64,000 nt of DNA from Porcincola sp945869225 (GCF_052118625.1 NZ_JBQKGW010000015.1:10084-74083), one strand, 5' to 3'. Shown: positions 34,087-43,446, counted from the stretch's first letter. Numbers and translations: made by a program. The notes: generated by a model from the sequence alone, not told the origin.

Positions 34087-34106
34087 GTTACGATTCTGAC
34101 CGTAAC
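34087..34106 (+). promoter_or_regulatory. inverted repeat before pstS
   Basis: GTTACG and CGTAAC are perfect 6-bp arms around an 8-base centre, just upstream of a TATACA (34114-34119) that may be the pstS -10. It could be an operator; no -35 of good quality is visible. Confidence 0.35.
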
Positions 34107-34151
34107 GATTGGGTATACAGATGCGGTAATCATTAAAAAAGGAGAACAAAC

Positions 34152-35072
34152 ATGAAGTTCAGGAAGGTAGCTGTACTTACATTGATCGGTGCAATGGCAA
34201 TGAGCATGACAGCATTCGCGGATTCTGATCTGTCCAAGATCAGCGGAGACATCAGCTGCACCGGATCATCCGCCCTTCAGCCGCTTGTCCAGGCGGCAGC
34301 GGACAAGTTTGCCGATGTCGCGCCGGGTGTGAACATCACGGTCGATGCGGGCGGATCAGGACAGGGACTTCAGAACGTTTCAGATGGAACTTCGACTGTC
34401 GGCGATTCTGACGTATTCGCTGAGGAGAAGCTCGATAAAGACAAGGCAGCAGAACTTGTTGACCATCAGGTCTGCGCAATCGGCATGGCAGTCGTTGTCT
34501 CCCAGGATGTGGCAGACGGCGGTGTCAAGAGCCTGACAACGGACCAGCTCGTCTCGATCTTCACTGGAGAGACAACCAACTGGAAGGATGTCGGAGGCCC
34601 GGATGAGGACATCACGCTGGTTCTTCGCCCGGAGGGATCCGGGACCCGCGCAACATTCGACAAGTACGCACTTGGCGGAGCAGAAGAGGCAGGCGAGGCG
34701 ATGGAGAACGATAACTCCGCTGAGCTTCAGAAAGCACTTCAGGATACTGCAGGCTCTGTCGGATATCTGGCTCTTTCCTACATTCTTCCGGACGACGCGA
34801 AGGATGCAATGAAGGGAATCGCGACGGTTGCCATCAACGATGTCGAGCCGACGCTTGAGAACATCTACAGCGGCAAGTACGATGTCTGGGCTTATGAGCA
34901 CATGTACACCAAGGGCGATGCAGACGAGGCAACACAGGCATTCATCGACTACATCACCGGCGACTTCTCTGATGACGTCGAGTCGCTTGGGTACTGCGTC
35001 TCCTCCAAGCTTACCAAGACTGATGGACACACCGGAACAGAAGATGCAGCCGCAACAACTGAGGCACAGTAA
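34152..35072 (+). CDS. pstS: phosphate-binding protein PstS
   Basis: A 306-residue exported receptor for the high-affinity phosphate importer. A Sec signal peptide ends MTAFA-DS without a lipobox Cys. Phosphate-contact segments are CTGSSALQPL, VDAGGSGQGLQNV, TVGDSDVF and LRPEGSGTRATF. The C-terminus ends in a Glu/Ala/Thr-rich tail (TGTEDAAATTEAQ). AAAAAAGGAG precedes the ATG. First gene of pstSCAB-phoU; a terminator-like hairpin separates it from pstC. Confidence 0.95.
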   Translation: MKFRKVAVLTLIGAMAMSMTAFADSDLSKISGDISCTGSSALQPLVQAAADKFADVAPGVNITVDAGGSGQGLQNVSDGTSTVGDSDVFAEEKLDKDKAAELVDHQVCAIGMAVVVSQDVADGGVKSLTTDQLVSIFTGETTNWKDVGGPDEDITLVLRPEGSGTRATFDKYALGGAEEAGEAMENDNSAELQKALQDTAGSVGYLALSYILPDDAKDAMKGIATVAINDVEPTLENIYSGKYDVWAYEHMYTKGDADEATQAFIDYITGDFSDDVESLGYCVSSKLTKTDGHTGTEDAAATTEAQ

Positions 35073-35196
35073 GTTCGACCGGTGATCGGCAAGGCTTCTG
35101 CAATCTGGCACCATCGGTTTGACGAGGGCCAGCCGGAGATTGCAGAAGAGGATTTGAAAACCGGAAAATGATTCAGGCACAGGCAGCCTGGTAACC

Positions 35197-35234
35197 GCCC
35201 ACCCGAAGGAAGACCCTTTTGGGTGGGCTTTTTT
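35197..35234 (+). terminator. partial terminator between pstS and pstC
   Basis: An 8-bp GC stem (35197-35204 with 35221-35228) and six T end just before the pstC ribosome site. This would let pstS be made in excess over the membrane genes, as is common for binding-protein operons. Confidence 0.8.
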
Positions 35235-35248
35235 GGAGAATCCAACCT

Positions 35249-36142
35249 ATGTATAGCAAGGGAAAAGAAAAAACCTGGAAATTCTTTGTAATGCTGTGCG
35301 GACTCCTCATGATTGCACTGCCGATTGCGATCGGCGTGTTTCTCGCAGTCAAGGGCAATGCGCTGTTTTACCAGTACCATCATACGCTCTGGGAATTTCT
35401 GTTTACAACGACCTGGAAGCTGAAGGATGATCTGACCGGAGGCGGGCAGGGAGGCGCGGCGGTCTTTATCGTCGGGTCCCTGATTGTCTGTGGGCTGGCG
35501 CTCCTGATTGCGGTGCCATTCTCTCTTGCGGCAGCTATTTTCATGACAGAGATAGCGCCGAAGACTGGAAACCGGATCCTGCGTCCGGCAGTCGAGATCT
35601 TTGTCGGAATTCCGTCGGTTGTGTATGGCTGGATCGGTATGACGGTTCTGGTCCCGGCAATTCAGCAGCTGTTCCACCTCAAAACGGGCAGATCGGTGCT
35701 GGCGGGTGGCATCGTCCTGGCAATCATGATCTTTCCTTCCATCACAACAGTGGCGGCTGACGCCATCCGTGCCGTTCCGGTATCCGCCAGGATGGCCGCC
35801 TACGGCCTTGGCGCAACGCGCTGGCAGGTCATCCACCAGATTGTGATGCCAGCTGCGAAGACGAGCGTGCTGACGGGCGTGATTCTCGGACTTGCAAGAG
35901 CGTTCGGCGAGGCACTTGCCGTGGCGATGGTCATCGGAAAGACACCTGCATTTCCGAAGGGGATCTTCGGACAGACGGCGACCATGACGACCGTTATCGC
36001 GTCAAGAATGGCGGAGCTGATGGAGGGTAGTGAAGCGAAGGCAGGCCTGTGGACGATCGCGTTCGTCCTGTATCTGATCTCGCTGCTGTTCATCTTCCTG
36101 ATTCATCTGATTGCGGCAAAGGGGGCGAAGAAAGAATCATGA
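35249..36142 (+). CDS. pstC: phosphate ABC transporter permease PstC
   Basis: A 297-residue permease with six helices. It has EIFVGIPSVVYGWIGM and the EAA loop AYGLGATRWQVIHQIVMP, then GEALAVAMVIGKTP. ATG 35249 follows TTGGAGAA directly after the intercistronic hairpin. Its stop overlaps the pstA start by four bases. Confidence 0.93.
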   Translation: MYSKGKEKTWKFFVMLCGLLMIALPIAIGVFLAVKGNALFYQYHHTLWEFLFTTTWKLKDDLTGGGQGGAAVFIVGSLIVCGLALLIAVPFSLAAAIFMTEIAPKTGNRILRPAVEIFVGIPSVVYGWIGMTVLVPAIQQLFHLKTGRSVLAGGIVLAIMIFPSITTVAADAIRAVPVSARMAAYGLGATRWQVIHQIVMPAAKTSVLTGVILGLARAFGEALAVAMVIGKTPAFPKGIFGQTATMTTVIASRMAELMEGSEAKAGLWTIAFVLYLISLLFIFLIHLIAAKGAKKES

Positions 36143-37059
36143 CAGAGATTAAAAACGAGCAGACAAAAGATCTGACACCCTCCAGAGGTCTGATCGGACG
36201 CGCAAAGGCTGTTGACCGGATCTGGACCGTCGTGTTTTACCTGGTTGCACTGTTTTTCCTTCTTCTGCTGTTTGCGTTTGCAGGTTACGTTATCATCAAG
36301 GGCTTTGCCGGTGCAACGCCGGAGATGTTCAGGTTTGACAGAAATGGAATCGGAAACTATTTCTTCAACACCATCTATCTGGTTTTTCTGTCTCTTTTGA
36401 TCTCAGTGCCGATCGGTGTGATGGGCGGGATCTACATGGCAGAATATGCAAAAGACAATGCTTTTACGAAATTTCTCCGAATCGCAATCGAGACGCTGTC
36501 CTCCCTGCCGTCAATCGTAGTCGGCCTGTTCGGATATCTGATCTTTCTGGTTGCGACCCATTCACAGCCAAGCCTTCTGGCAGGTTCGATCTGTGTGGCC
36601 ATTCTGTCCCTCCCGCTGATGACGACAACGACGGAGGATGCGCTCAGAAGCCTTCCGCCGAGCTATAAGCTCGGGTCTCTTGGCATGGGGGCGACGCTCC
36701 GGCAGACGATCCAGTCGGTTCTGATTCCGGCCTGTGTTCCGAGAATTATCACGGGCGTCATTCTGGCCGCCGGCCGTGGTTTTGGCGAGGCAGCAGCACT
36801 TCTGTATACATCCGGTTCCGACACCAACATCAAGTGGAATCCACATACGTGGATCAATCCGTCGCTGAACCCGTTTAACCCGCTCAGACGCGGCGGCACC
36901 CTCTCTCTGAAAATATGGTCCTCCTTCACGGCGTCCGTCGGCGCGGAGGATGTTGCCAACCTGAGTGCGGCGATTCTGATGATTCTGGTGCTGTCCTTCT
37001 CCCTGCTTGCGCATTACCTGGAGGGGAGAATCCGGAAGAAGATGGGCGATACCAAGTGA
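36139..37059 (+). CDS. pstA: phosphate ABC transporter permease PstA
   Basis: A 306-residue permease partner of PstC. Key segments are GGIYMAEYAKDN, ETLSSLPSIVVGLFGYLI, LGMGATLRQTIQSVLIP and GFGEAAALLYTSG. Start 36139 lies in the ATGA overlap with pstC, so the two subunits are coupled. The pstB gene begins 22 bases later. Confidence 0.93.
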   Translation: MTEIKNEQTKDLTPSRGLIGRAKAVDRIWTVVFYLVALFFLLLLFAFAGYVIIKGFAGATPEMFRFDRNGIGNYFFNTIYLVFLSLLISVPIGVMGGIYMAEYAKDNAFTKFLRIAIETLSSLPSIVVGLFGYLIFLVATHSQPSLLAGSICVAILSLPLMTTTTEDALRSLPPSYKLGSLGMGATLRQTIQSVLIPACVPRIITGVILAAGRGFGEAAALLYTSGSDTNIKWNPHTWINPSLNPFNPLRRGGTLSLKIWSSFTASVGAEDVANLSAAILMILVLSFSLLAHYLEGRIRKKMGDTK

Positions 37060-37081
37060 GCCTTTGGGAGGATAAGAAGAG

Positions 37082-37843
37082 ATGAGTGAAAACAGCAAGT
37101 TTACAGCGAGAAATCTGAATCTCTACTACGGGGATTTCCATGCGCTGAAGAATATCAATTTTGAAATCGAGGCCAACAAGATCACGGCACTGATCGGACC
37201 CTCCGGCTGCGGCAAGTCAACCTTCCTGAAGACCTTGAACCGTATGAACGATTTCGTCGAAGGCTGCAAAATTGAAGGAGATGTCCTTCTGGACGGAAAA
37301 GACATCTATAAGACAGACATGAGCGCCATCGAGCTGAGGCAGAGAGTCGGGATGGTCTTCCAGCAGCCCAATCCTTTTCCGAAATCCATTTATGAGAATG
37401 TCGCCTATGGCCCGAGAATTCGTGGGATCAAAAAGAAGAGCGAACTGGATGAGATTGTAGAGACCTCCCTGCGCGAGGTCGGAATCTGGGATGAATTCAA
37501 GGACCGCCTGCACAAGTCTGCGCTGGGACTCTCCGGCGGGCAGCAGCAGCGGCTCTGTATTGCGAGGACCGTCGCCGTTCATCCGGAGGTTGTTCTGATG
37601 GATGAGCCGACTTCCGCACTGGACCCGATCTCCACGATGAAGATCGAGGATCTGGCCGTGGAAATGAAGAAAAAATACACCATCGTGATTGTCACGCACA
37701 ACATGCAGCAGGCAAACCGGATCTCTGACACAACTGCCTTCTTCCTGCTGGGTGAGCTGATCGAGACCGGTGCGACAAAGGATCTCTTCCTTAATCCGAA
37801 GAACAAGAAGACGGAAGAATACATCACCGGAAGGTTCGGCTGA
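37082..37843 (+). CDS. pstB: phosphate ABC transporter ATPase PstB
   Basis: A 253-residue ATPase. It shows the PstB-type start FTARNLNLYYGDFHALKNI, Walker A GPSGCGKST, KTLNRMNDFVEGCKIEG, Q-loop VFQQPNPFPKSIYENVAYG, signature LSGGQQQRLCIAR, Walker B VVLMDEPTSALDPIS and switch VTHNMQQA. GGGAGGATAAG precedes the ATG. Confidence 0.96.
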   Translation: MSENSKFTARNLNLYYGDFHALKNINFEIEANKITALIGPSGCGKSTFLKTLNRMNDFVEGCKIEGDVLLDGKDIYKTDMSAIELRQRVGMVFQQPNPFPKSIYENVAYGPRIRGIKKKSELDEIVETSLREVGIWDEFKDRLHKSALGLSGGQQQRLCIARTVAVHPEVVLMDEPTSALDPISTMKIEDLAVEMKKKYTIVIVTHNMQQANRISDTTAFFLLGELIETGATKDLFLNPKNKKTEEYITGRFG

Positions 37844-38032
37844 CTGCCGGGCACGGCAGGGAACAGGCGGCCGCATCAGACTGGAAGCGGCTTGTCAGCT
37901 GTGCAGTGGAGGATGATGGGGACTGAAGAAGCTTACGCAGGCAGAAGACCGGTTGAGCATATACCAGAGAAAGACAGACGGACTGAAAGAGAGTCACCCA
38001 GGCAGTTCGTCCCGGAGAGTCAGGAGGTAAGT

Positions 38033-38728
38033 ATGGGAACACGGAAAGGATATGACCTGGAGTTGAAGGAGATCAATGACCGGGTGGAGACGATGGGCAA
38101 GCAGGTGCTGCTCGCCATTGACCGGACGATCATCGCGCTGGAGAAGATGGATGTCGTGGCGGCGAATGCGATCATGAAGAATGATGCACTGATCGATGCG
38201 ATGGAGACAGACATCGAGGAGCGGTGTATTCAGATTGTCGTCAAGGAGCAGCCAATCGCATCGGACTGGAGACGGCTGGCGAGCTACATGCGGATGATCA
38301 GCGACCTGGAGCGGATCGCGGACAACTGCAGTGACATCGCCATCTACATCAAGAAGCTGGCGTCCCTGAAAACCGTCACGCCTCCGGCTCATCTTGGTGA
38401 GGCCTTCTCGTCCATGAGGCAGATGGTTGCCGACATGGTGGAGGCCTTCCATAATGAAGATCTTCAGCTGGCAGAAAAGGTCGTAAAGGCAGATGATGTC
38501 ATCGATAATCTGTTTGAGAAGAATGTTCAGGAAATCCGGGATGCCATCAAGGCAGACACAGATGCCATCGAGCAGTATCTGGATTATCTGTTCATCGACA
38601 AGTATGTAGAGCGGATGGCGGACCACGTGACCGCCGTCGCGTCCTGGATTTCTTTTATCACAAAGGGCGAACTGAACATCATGTTCACGGACCGCTATGC
38701 CAGGGAGAGCAAGGACGACCCGCAGTGA
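38033..38728 (+). CDS. phoU: phosphate regulator PhoU
   Basis: A 231-residue all-helical protein with two PhoU repeats, seen as RMISDLERIADNCSDIAIYI and KYVERMADHVTAVASW. PhoU links the Pst transporter to PhoR and represses the regulon when phosphate is plentiful. Start 38033 has AGGAGG at six bases. An open upstream extension (37892-38032) has no homology and is probably leader. Last gene of the pst operon. Confidence 0.93.
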   Translation: MGTRKGYDLELKEINDRVETMGKQVLLAIDRTIIALEKMDVVAANAIMKNDALIDAMETDIEERCIQIVVKEQPIASDWRRLASYMRMISDLERIADNCSDIAIYIKKLASLKTVTPPAHLGEAFSSMRQMVADMVEAFHNEDLQLAEKVVKADDVIDNLFEKNVQEIRDAIKADTDAIEQYLDYLFIDKYVERMADHVTAVASWISFITKGELNIMFTDRYARESKDDPQ

Positions 38729-38860
38729 CAGCAGAAGCCACGACGGCCTTTCTTATTTTTTACAGACATTTCACGGCGGCAGGCGGTCAGAGTTCACATT
38801 CTGCATGTACACTCTTCCTGTAATCAAAAAAACAGGATAACTTGCAGGAGGGAAAACGAA

Positions 38861-40462
38861 ATGCTGAATCACAAAATCACTGGAATGATTCTGACGGGAA
38901 CGCTTGCGGCATGCTTGAGTGTGTCTGCAATGGCATCGACCGCTCATTTCAATGACTCCAGCGTGACAGGAAAGGATTCCGGCTGGGAAGACTGGACAAA
39001 ACAGTGGCCGACTGTTGCGGCAGACTACGAGAAGGTTTCCATCTCAGTCGGCGCAGATCAGACACAACTGAATTTCGGATGGTATTCCAAATCGAAGGAT
39101 GATGCCAAGGTATTCTTCGGAGAGGATCAGGACAAGCTCCAGGAGTTTGACGGAGAGAGCGGAGAAGTTGACAAAACCTTCACAGGTGACACTCAGTACT
39201 ATTACAATCATGTGACGGTCACGGGCTTGAAGGAATCGACGAAGTATTACTATACGGTCCAGAAGGATGGAAAGCAGACAGATCCCGCAGAGTTTGACAC
39301 CCAGTCTTTTGATACGGTCAAGATGCTCTTTGTAGGCGATCCGCAGGTTGGAGCCTCAAAGGGACAGCCGACTTCCTCCTCTGAGGAGCTTGCGGAGGAC
39401 AGCGGCGAGGCGAACACGGCAGCCGAGAATGATGGCTTTGCATGGAACCGGACGCTGAACATCGCGCTGGATCAGAACAAGGACATCAACTATATCATTT
39501 CCGCAGGCGACCAGGTCAACAACACAGGGAACCCGAAGGAAGAGGAATTTGCCAGCTACCTGAATGCAGAGAAACTGTCCGGCATTGCAGAGGCGACCAC
39601 AATCGGCAATCATGACTCCCTGACGAAGGATTACGGATATCACTTCTTCAATCCGAACCAGACTGGGAAAGGACAGACGGAAGCAGGCGGTGACTACTAC
39701 TACAGCTATGGACCTGGTCTTTTCATTGTTCTGAATACGAACAACTACAATGTTGCGGAGCATGCGGAGACAATCAAGGAAGCGGTGGCTTCAAACCCGG
39801 ACGCAAAATGGAGAATTGTCACGATCCATCAGGACATCTATGGCTCAGGACTTGACCATTCCAACACGGACGGCATGATTCTTCGTACACAGCTGACACC
39901 GCTTTTTGATGAGAATGATATCGACGTCGTCCTTCAGGGCCATGACCACACATACAGCAGAACCAAGATGCTGGAAGGCGACGGCCAGGAGCATGGCAAG
40001 TACGAGTTCAGGCTGGATGATACCGGCAAGGACTATGACTGGGATCATGCTTACAATGTCGACACGGATGAAGCAATCAAACTTGATACCTCTGACGCGA
40101 CAGATGATGAGAAGGCTGCAAAGGAGAAGTTTGACAAGGACAATAACTGCTACACCATCGAGGATGTGGACGGCAATTCTGTCGACAATCCGACTGGAAT
40201 CCTCTACATGACCGCAAACTCTGCATCTGGATCCAAGTACTATGAGCTGGCGGAGACGCAGCAGGATTACGTAGAAGTCCGCAGTCAGAACTGGCTTCCG
40301 TCCTACTCGGTCATCTCTCTGAGCGACAGCGCCTTCACGATTGATACCTATCAGATCAAGGATGACGGATCGGTTGAGGCAATTGATGATACCTTCACCA
40401 TCAACAAGACCGCTGACAGCGCCGCATCGTCAACAGAGGCTTCCTCCACCGAGGCGAAGTAA
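38861..40462 (+). CDS. secreted purple-acid-phosphatase-like metallophosphoesterase
   Basis: A 533-residue exported phosphoesterase. A signal peptide ends VSAMA-ST. Residues about 55-145 form a fibronectin-III-like N-terminal domain of purple acid phosphatases (YYYTVQKDGKQT). The dinuclear metal centre is traced by FVGDPQ, ISAGDQVN, TIGNHD, TIHQDIYG and GHDHTYSR. Two acidic insertions and a SSTEASSTEAK tail are unusual. It lies 132 bases after phoU, so it is most likely a phosphate-scavenging enzyme of the same regulon, although I found no clear Pho box in that gap. Confidence 0.88.
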   Translation: MLNHKITGMILTGTLAACLSVSAMASTAHFNDSSVTGKDSGWEDWTKQWPTVAADYEKVSISVGADQTQLNFGWYSKSKDDAKVFFGEDQDKLQEFDGESGEVDKTFTGDTQYYYNHVTVTGLKESTKYYYTVQKDGKQTDPAEFDTQSFDTVKMLFVGDPQVGASKGQPTSSSEELAEDSGEANTAAENDGFAWNRTLNIALDQNKDINYIISAGDQVNNTGNPKEEEFASYLNAEKLSGIAEATTIGNHDSLTKDYGYHFFNPNQTGKGQTEAGGDYYYSYGPGLFIVLNTNNYNVAEHAETIKEAVASNPDAKWRIVTIHQDIYGSGLDHSNTDGMILRTQLTPLFDENDIDVVLQGHDHTYSRTKMLEGDGQEHGKYEFRLDDTGKDYDWDHAYNVDTDEAIKLDTSDATDDEKAAKEKFDKDNNCYTIEDVDGNSVDNPTGILYMTANSASGSKYYELAETQQDYVEVRSQNWLPSYSVISLSDSAFTIDTYQIKDDGSVEAIDDTFTINKTADSAASSTEASSTEAK

Positions 40463-40546
40463 GGAAAGAGAACCAGCAGGCAGCTGGAAGGAAAAACTGC
40501 CTCGCACGATAACAGGGCGGGGCAGATCAGACATACAGGTTTTAGG

Positions 40547-40585
40547 AAACTGCTCCAGGCGTAAGAGCCCGGAGCAGCTTTCTTT
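40547..40585 (+). terminator. Rho-independent terminator
   Basis: A 7-bp stem CTGCTCC/GGAGCAG (40550-40556 with 40571-40577) with A-rich 5' and T-rich 3' flanks, after the phosphatase gene. Confidence 0.65.
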
Positions 40586-40608
40586 CATGTACAAGATGGA
40601 GAACGGAT

Positions 40609-41835
40609 ATGGGACGTTTTAACATGCAGCATGTACGCCTGAAAGACGCCGACTGGCAGGGCCATCATTCGGAGGGGGAAAAGCCGAAGCGCAGCAAAAG
40701 AGCCTGGATTCGCCGGATTGTAATGGCTGTCATATTCCTCATCCTGGTCTTTGCGGCGTGGCGCTTGAATACAATGAAGAAGACGGAGATGGTAAACCGT
40801 ACGGGCAATACGTATGAGAAGGGAATTGTGCAGGAGGTTCTTCAGGACAACCTTCAGGCAGACGGGACCAGAACAGGTGAGCAGATTGTGACGGTGAAGA
40901 TGACGACGGGCGTGCGGAAAGGAGATGTCATCCAGATGACATCTGCATCCGGATTCCTGTTCGGTACAGCCTGCAGGCCGGGACTCCATGTCATCGTTGT
41001 CCAGTCGGTCTCGGGAGATTCGACGGTATCCTCCGTTTACTCGAGAGACCGCGGCGGGGTCATCGCACTTTTCGGACTGCTTTATCTGGTGGCCCTGGTC
41101 GCTGTCGGCGGGAAGCAGGGACTGAAGGCATCGGCCGGACTGGTGATCACCTTCTTCATCATCATTTTCATTTGGATTCCACTTATCTATCTTCGTGTTT
41201 CGCCGATCCGCTCTGCGGTTCTGGTCTGTGCTTTGACGACAGTCCTGACGTTCTGGTGCATCGGAGGAATCAGCCGAAAGACGATCACGGCGACACTGGG
41301 AACCGTCTCAGGCGTTGTGATTGCGGGGATCTTTGCGGAAGTATTCTCGCTTGCGACCGGAATCAGCGGCTGGAACGTCTCGAACATCGAGACTCTTCTG
41401 ACGATCTGGGAGTCAAACCGTATCAAGGTCGGCGGACTGCTCTTTGCAGGCATTCTGATTTCAGCGCTGGGCGCAGAAATGGACGTAGCGATGTCGATCG
41501 CCAGTTCTATGCAGGAAATCTGCCGGCAGAACCCGGGGATCTCCAGATGGGAACTCTTCTGCGCAGGCATGCGTGTTGGAAGAGATATGATGGGAACAGA
41601 TTCCAACACGCTGCTTCTTGCCTTCGTCGGGACAGAGGTTTCCCAGCTTGTCCTGAACTTTGCCTATGACCTTCCGGCGGCACAGGTAATCAACTCCAAC
41701 AACATCGGAATCGCTGTCATGCAGGGTCTTTCCGGCAGCTTCGGCATTGTGCTGTCTGTCCCGATCACCGTGCTGATCGCATCCTGGATCTTCCGGGGGA
41801 AGCCGTCAGATTCCGTAGAACAGATTCTTCAGTGA
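40609..41835 (+). CDS. YibE/F-family membrane protein
   Basis: A 408-residue polytopic protein of the YibE/F family. It has a first membrane helix at about residue 37, an extracytoplasmic beta domain (residues 60-140), then seven or more helices containing GGISRKTITATLGT, LLFAGILISALGAEMDVAMSIASSM (key part GALGAEMDVAMS-like) and MGTDSNTLLLAF. Function is unproven; the family is common in Firmicutes. GGAGAACGG precedes the ATG. It ends seven bases inside the convergent ribbon-helix-helix gene. Confidence 0.85.
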   Translation: MGRFNMQHVRLKDADWQGHHSEGEKPKRSKRAWIRRIVMAVIFLILVFAAWRLNTMKKTEMVNRTGNTYEKGIVQEVLQDNLQADGTRTGEQIVTVKMTTGVRKGDVIQMTSASGFLFGTACRPGLHVIVVQSVSGDSTVSSVYSRDRGGVIALFGLLYLVALVAVGGKQGLKASAGLVITFFIIIFIWIPLIYLRVSPIRSAVLVCALTTVLTFWCIGGISRKTITATLGTVSGVVIAGIFAEVFSLATGISGWNVSNIETLLTIWESNRIKVGGLLFAGILISALGAEMDVAMSIASSMQEICRQNPGISRWELFCAGMRVGRDMMGTDSNTLLLAFVGTEVSQLVLNFAYDLPAAQVINSNNIGIAVMQGLSGSFGIVLSVPITVLIASWIFRGKPSDSVEQILQ

Positions 41836-42023
41836 AGATCCAGCTCCGGCGGCTCGTCGAGGTGCTGCGAGACGTACTTACCATCCTTCCTGCGCTGCCG
41901 GACACATTCGGTCAGGAGGTATTCGATCTGGCCGTTGACAGAGCGGAAATCGTCCTCCGCCCAGGCAGCGATCGCATCGTAGAGCTTTTCACTCAGCCTG
42001 AGCGGAATCTGTTTTTTTGCCAA
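41829..42023 (-). CDS. small ribbon-helix-helix (Arc-like) DNA-binding protein
   Basis: A 64-residue protein with the Arc/MetJ ribbon-helix-helix pattern: strand KKQIPLRLSEKLYDAIAAWA followed by the helix SVNGQIEYLLTECVRQ. Such proteins bind DNA as dimers. It lies 127 bases downstream of the SPFH gene on the same strand, and this SPFH–RHH pairing suggests a joint role. AAGGAGGGAT precedes its ATG. Not obviously an antitoxin, as no small toxin gene is beside it. Confidence 0.8.
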   Translation of the reverse strand: MAKKQIPLRLSEKLYDAIAAWAEDDFRSVNGQIEYLLTECVRQRRKDGKYVSQHLDEPPELDLH

Positions 42024-42150
42024 GCTTATCCCTCCTTTCAGCTATGCGAAACTGCAGTTTTTTCAGGCTCAGATCAGACGCGGACCGGATACAGGCCAGG
42101 TGCAGGTCTGCCTTTGACCAGAACTGCATTCAGTCCGGAACCTCTCGGTC

Positions 42151-43239
42151 TCAGTACAGCGAGCCGGAGTTCACAACAGGCTGGGCGTCGCGGTTGCCGC
42201 AGAGGACGACCAGCAGATTGGAGACCATGGCAGCCTTGCGCTCGTCGTCGAGATCGACAACATCATCCTCCTTCAGCTTCTCAAGCGCCATCTGGACCAT
42301 GCCGACGGCACCGTCAACGATCAGCTTTCTCGCATCGACGATGGCCGATGCCTGCTGGCGCTGCAGCATCGCAGCCGCGATCTCCGGCGCGTAAGCCAGG
42401 TAAGTAATGCGGGCATCCAGAATCTCGAGTCCGGCAACCTCGACCTTGCTCTGGATCTCGTCCCGGATCCGCTTTGCGACGACCTCTGTGGAGCCGCGCA
42501 GGGAACCGTCGTCCGCCTGTCCGTCACCTGTCGTGTCAATGTTCGGCGCGACGTCGTATGGATAGATCTTCACAACATTGCGGACAGCCGCATCACACTG
42601 GAGAGACAGGTATTCCTTGAAGTTATCGACAGTGAAGACTGCCTTTGCCGTGTCGACAACCCTCCACATGACGGCGACCCCGACCTCGACCGGATTGCCG
42701 AGCGCGTCGTTCACCTTCTGTCTGCTGTTGTTCAGGGTCATCACCTTGAGAGAGATGACATTCCCGCTGGAAGAGGCTGTGGAAGGCTCGGCGGCGCCCT
42801 TCAGAAGGGCTGCCGCAACGGAGTTTTTGTCACCGTCGTTCACGTCCCGGCTCTGTCCAAGCTGCGTTCTCTTTGCAGGATTGAAGCTGCTGCAGAAAGG
42901 ATTTACCGCATAGAAGCCAGGCCCTTTCAGTGTTCCGATGTAGTCACCGAACAGCGTGATGACAAGCGCCTCCTGAGGCTTGAGGACACGCAGCCCTGCC
43001 AGCGGCAGCCAGCAGATGAAAGCCAGGATCATGGAGATGACCTGGAGTGCCAGAGGGCCGTCGGTTGAGATGAAAAAGATGGTCAGAAGCACCAGTCCGA
43101 TCTCGAGCGCAAGGGTCAGGGTGAGGACGAGCATACCGTTCTTCCTGGCATTCAGGATCTTTTCCTTTACATCCTGGGGCTGTTTTCCGACAGCTGCATC
43201 TGATGTTTGATTCAGGTTCTGATTCAGATTGTCCATCAT
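42151..43239 (-). CDS. SPFH/Band-7 domain membrane protein
   Basis: A 362-residue membrane-scaffold protein. Two close helices (residues about 35-80) precede the SPFH domain (LKPQEALVITLFGDYIGTLK, GPGFYAVNPF, VAVMWRVVDTAKAVFTVDNF). A helical region with IQSKVEVAGLEILDARITYL and the Ala/Gln-rich AAAMLQRQQASAIVDARK follows. The start near 43239 follows GGAGGGAGG. An internal Ala/Ser-rich stretch near residue 135-150 is variable. Such proteins form large membrane rings or organise microdomains; its cargo is unknown. Confidence 0.88.
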   Translation of the reverse strand: MMDNLNQNLNQTSDAAVGKQPQDVKEKILNARKNGMLVLTLTLALEIGLVLLTIFFISTDGPLALQVISMILAFICWLPLAGLRVLKPQEALVITLFGDYIGTLKGPGFYAVNPFCSSFNPAKRTQLGQSRDVNDGDKNSVAAALLKGAAEPSTASSSGNVISLKVMTLNNSRQKVNDALGNPVEVGVAVMWRVVDTAKAVFTVDNFKEYLSLQCDAAVRNVVKIYPYDVAPNIDTTGDGQADDGSLRGSTEVVAKRIRDEIQSKVEVAGLEILDARITYLAYAPEIAAAMLQRQQASAIVDARKLIVDGAVGMVQMALEKLKEDDVVDLDDERKAAMVSNLLVVLCGNRDAQPVVNSGSLY

Positions 43240-43446
43240 GATTGGATCCTCCCTCCAATTGTGAAGATGTCTAACTGATATCATAATGATATCAAAAATG
43301 AGCGTCCTGTCAAGAGTACTCTGCTGTTTCTATGACACTTTTATTGCAGATCCGCGTGTGCTGCGGTCTGACAAACCGGATATAATGGGCGTATGGTATT
43401 GAATGCTTCACGAATCATCTGTCAAGAAAGGATTTTCTGATCACGC

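Noticed and set aside
38729..38860. Pho box before the secreted phosphatase
   Set aside because: TTCACA and TGTACA are present but 13, not 11, bases apart, so I do not claim a PhoP site.
39016..40462. Alkaline phosphatase PhoA/PhoD identity for the secreted phosphatase
   Set aside because: Motifs GDPQ, GNHD and GHDH with an N-terminal fibronectin-like domain match purple-acid-phosphatase-like metallophosphoesterases, not PhoA or PhoD.
41829..42023. Antitoxin of a toxin–antitoxin pair
   Set aside because: The ribbon-helix-helix protein has no small toxin-like neighbour; the adjacent genes are an SPFH protein and a YibE/F membrane protein.
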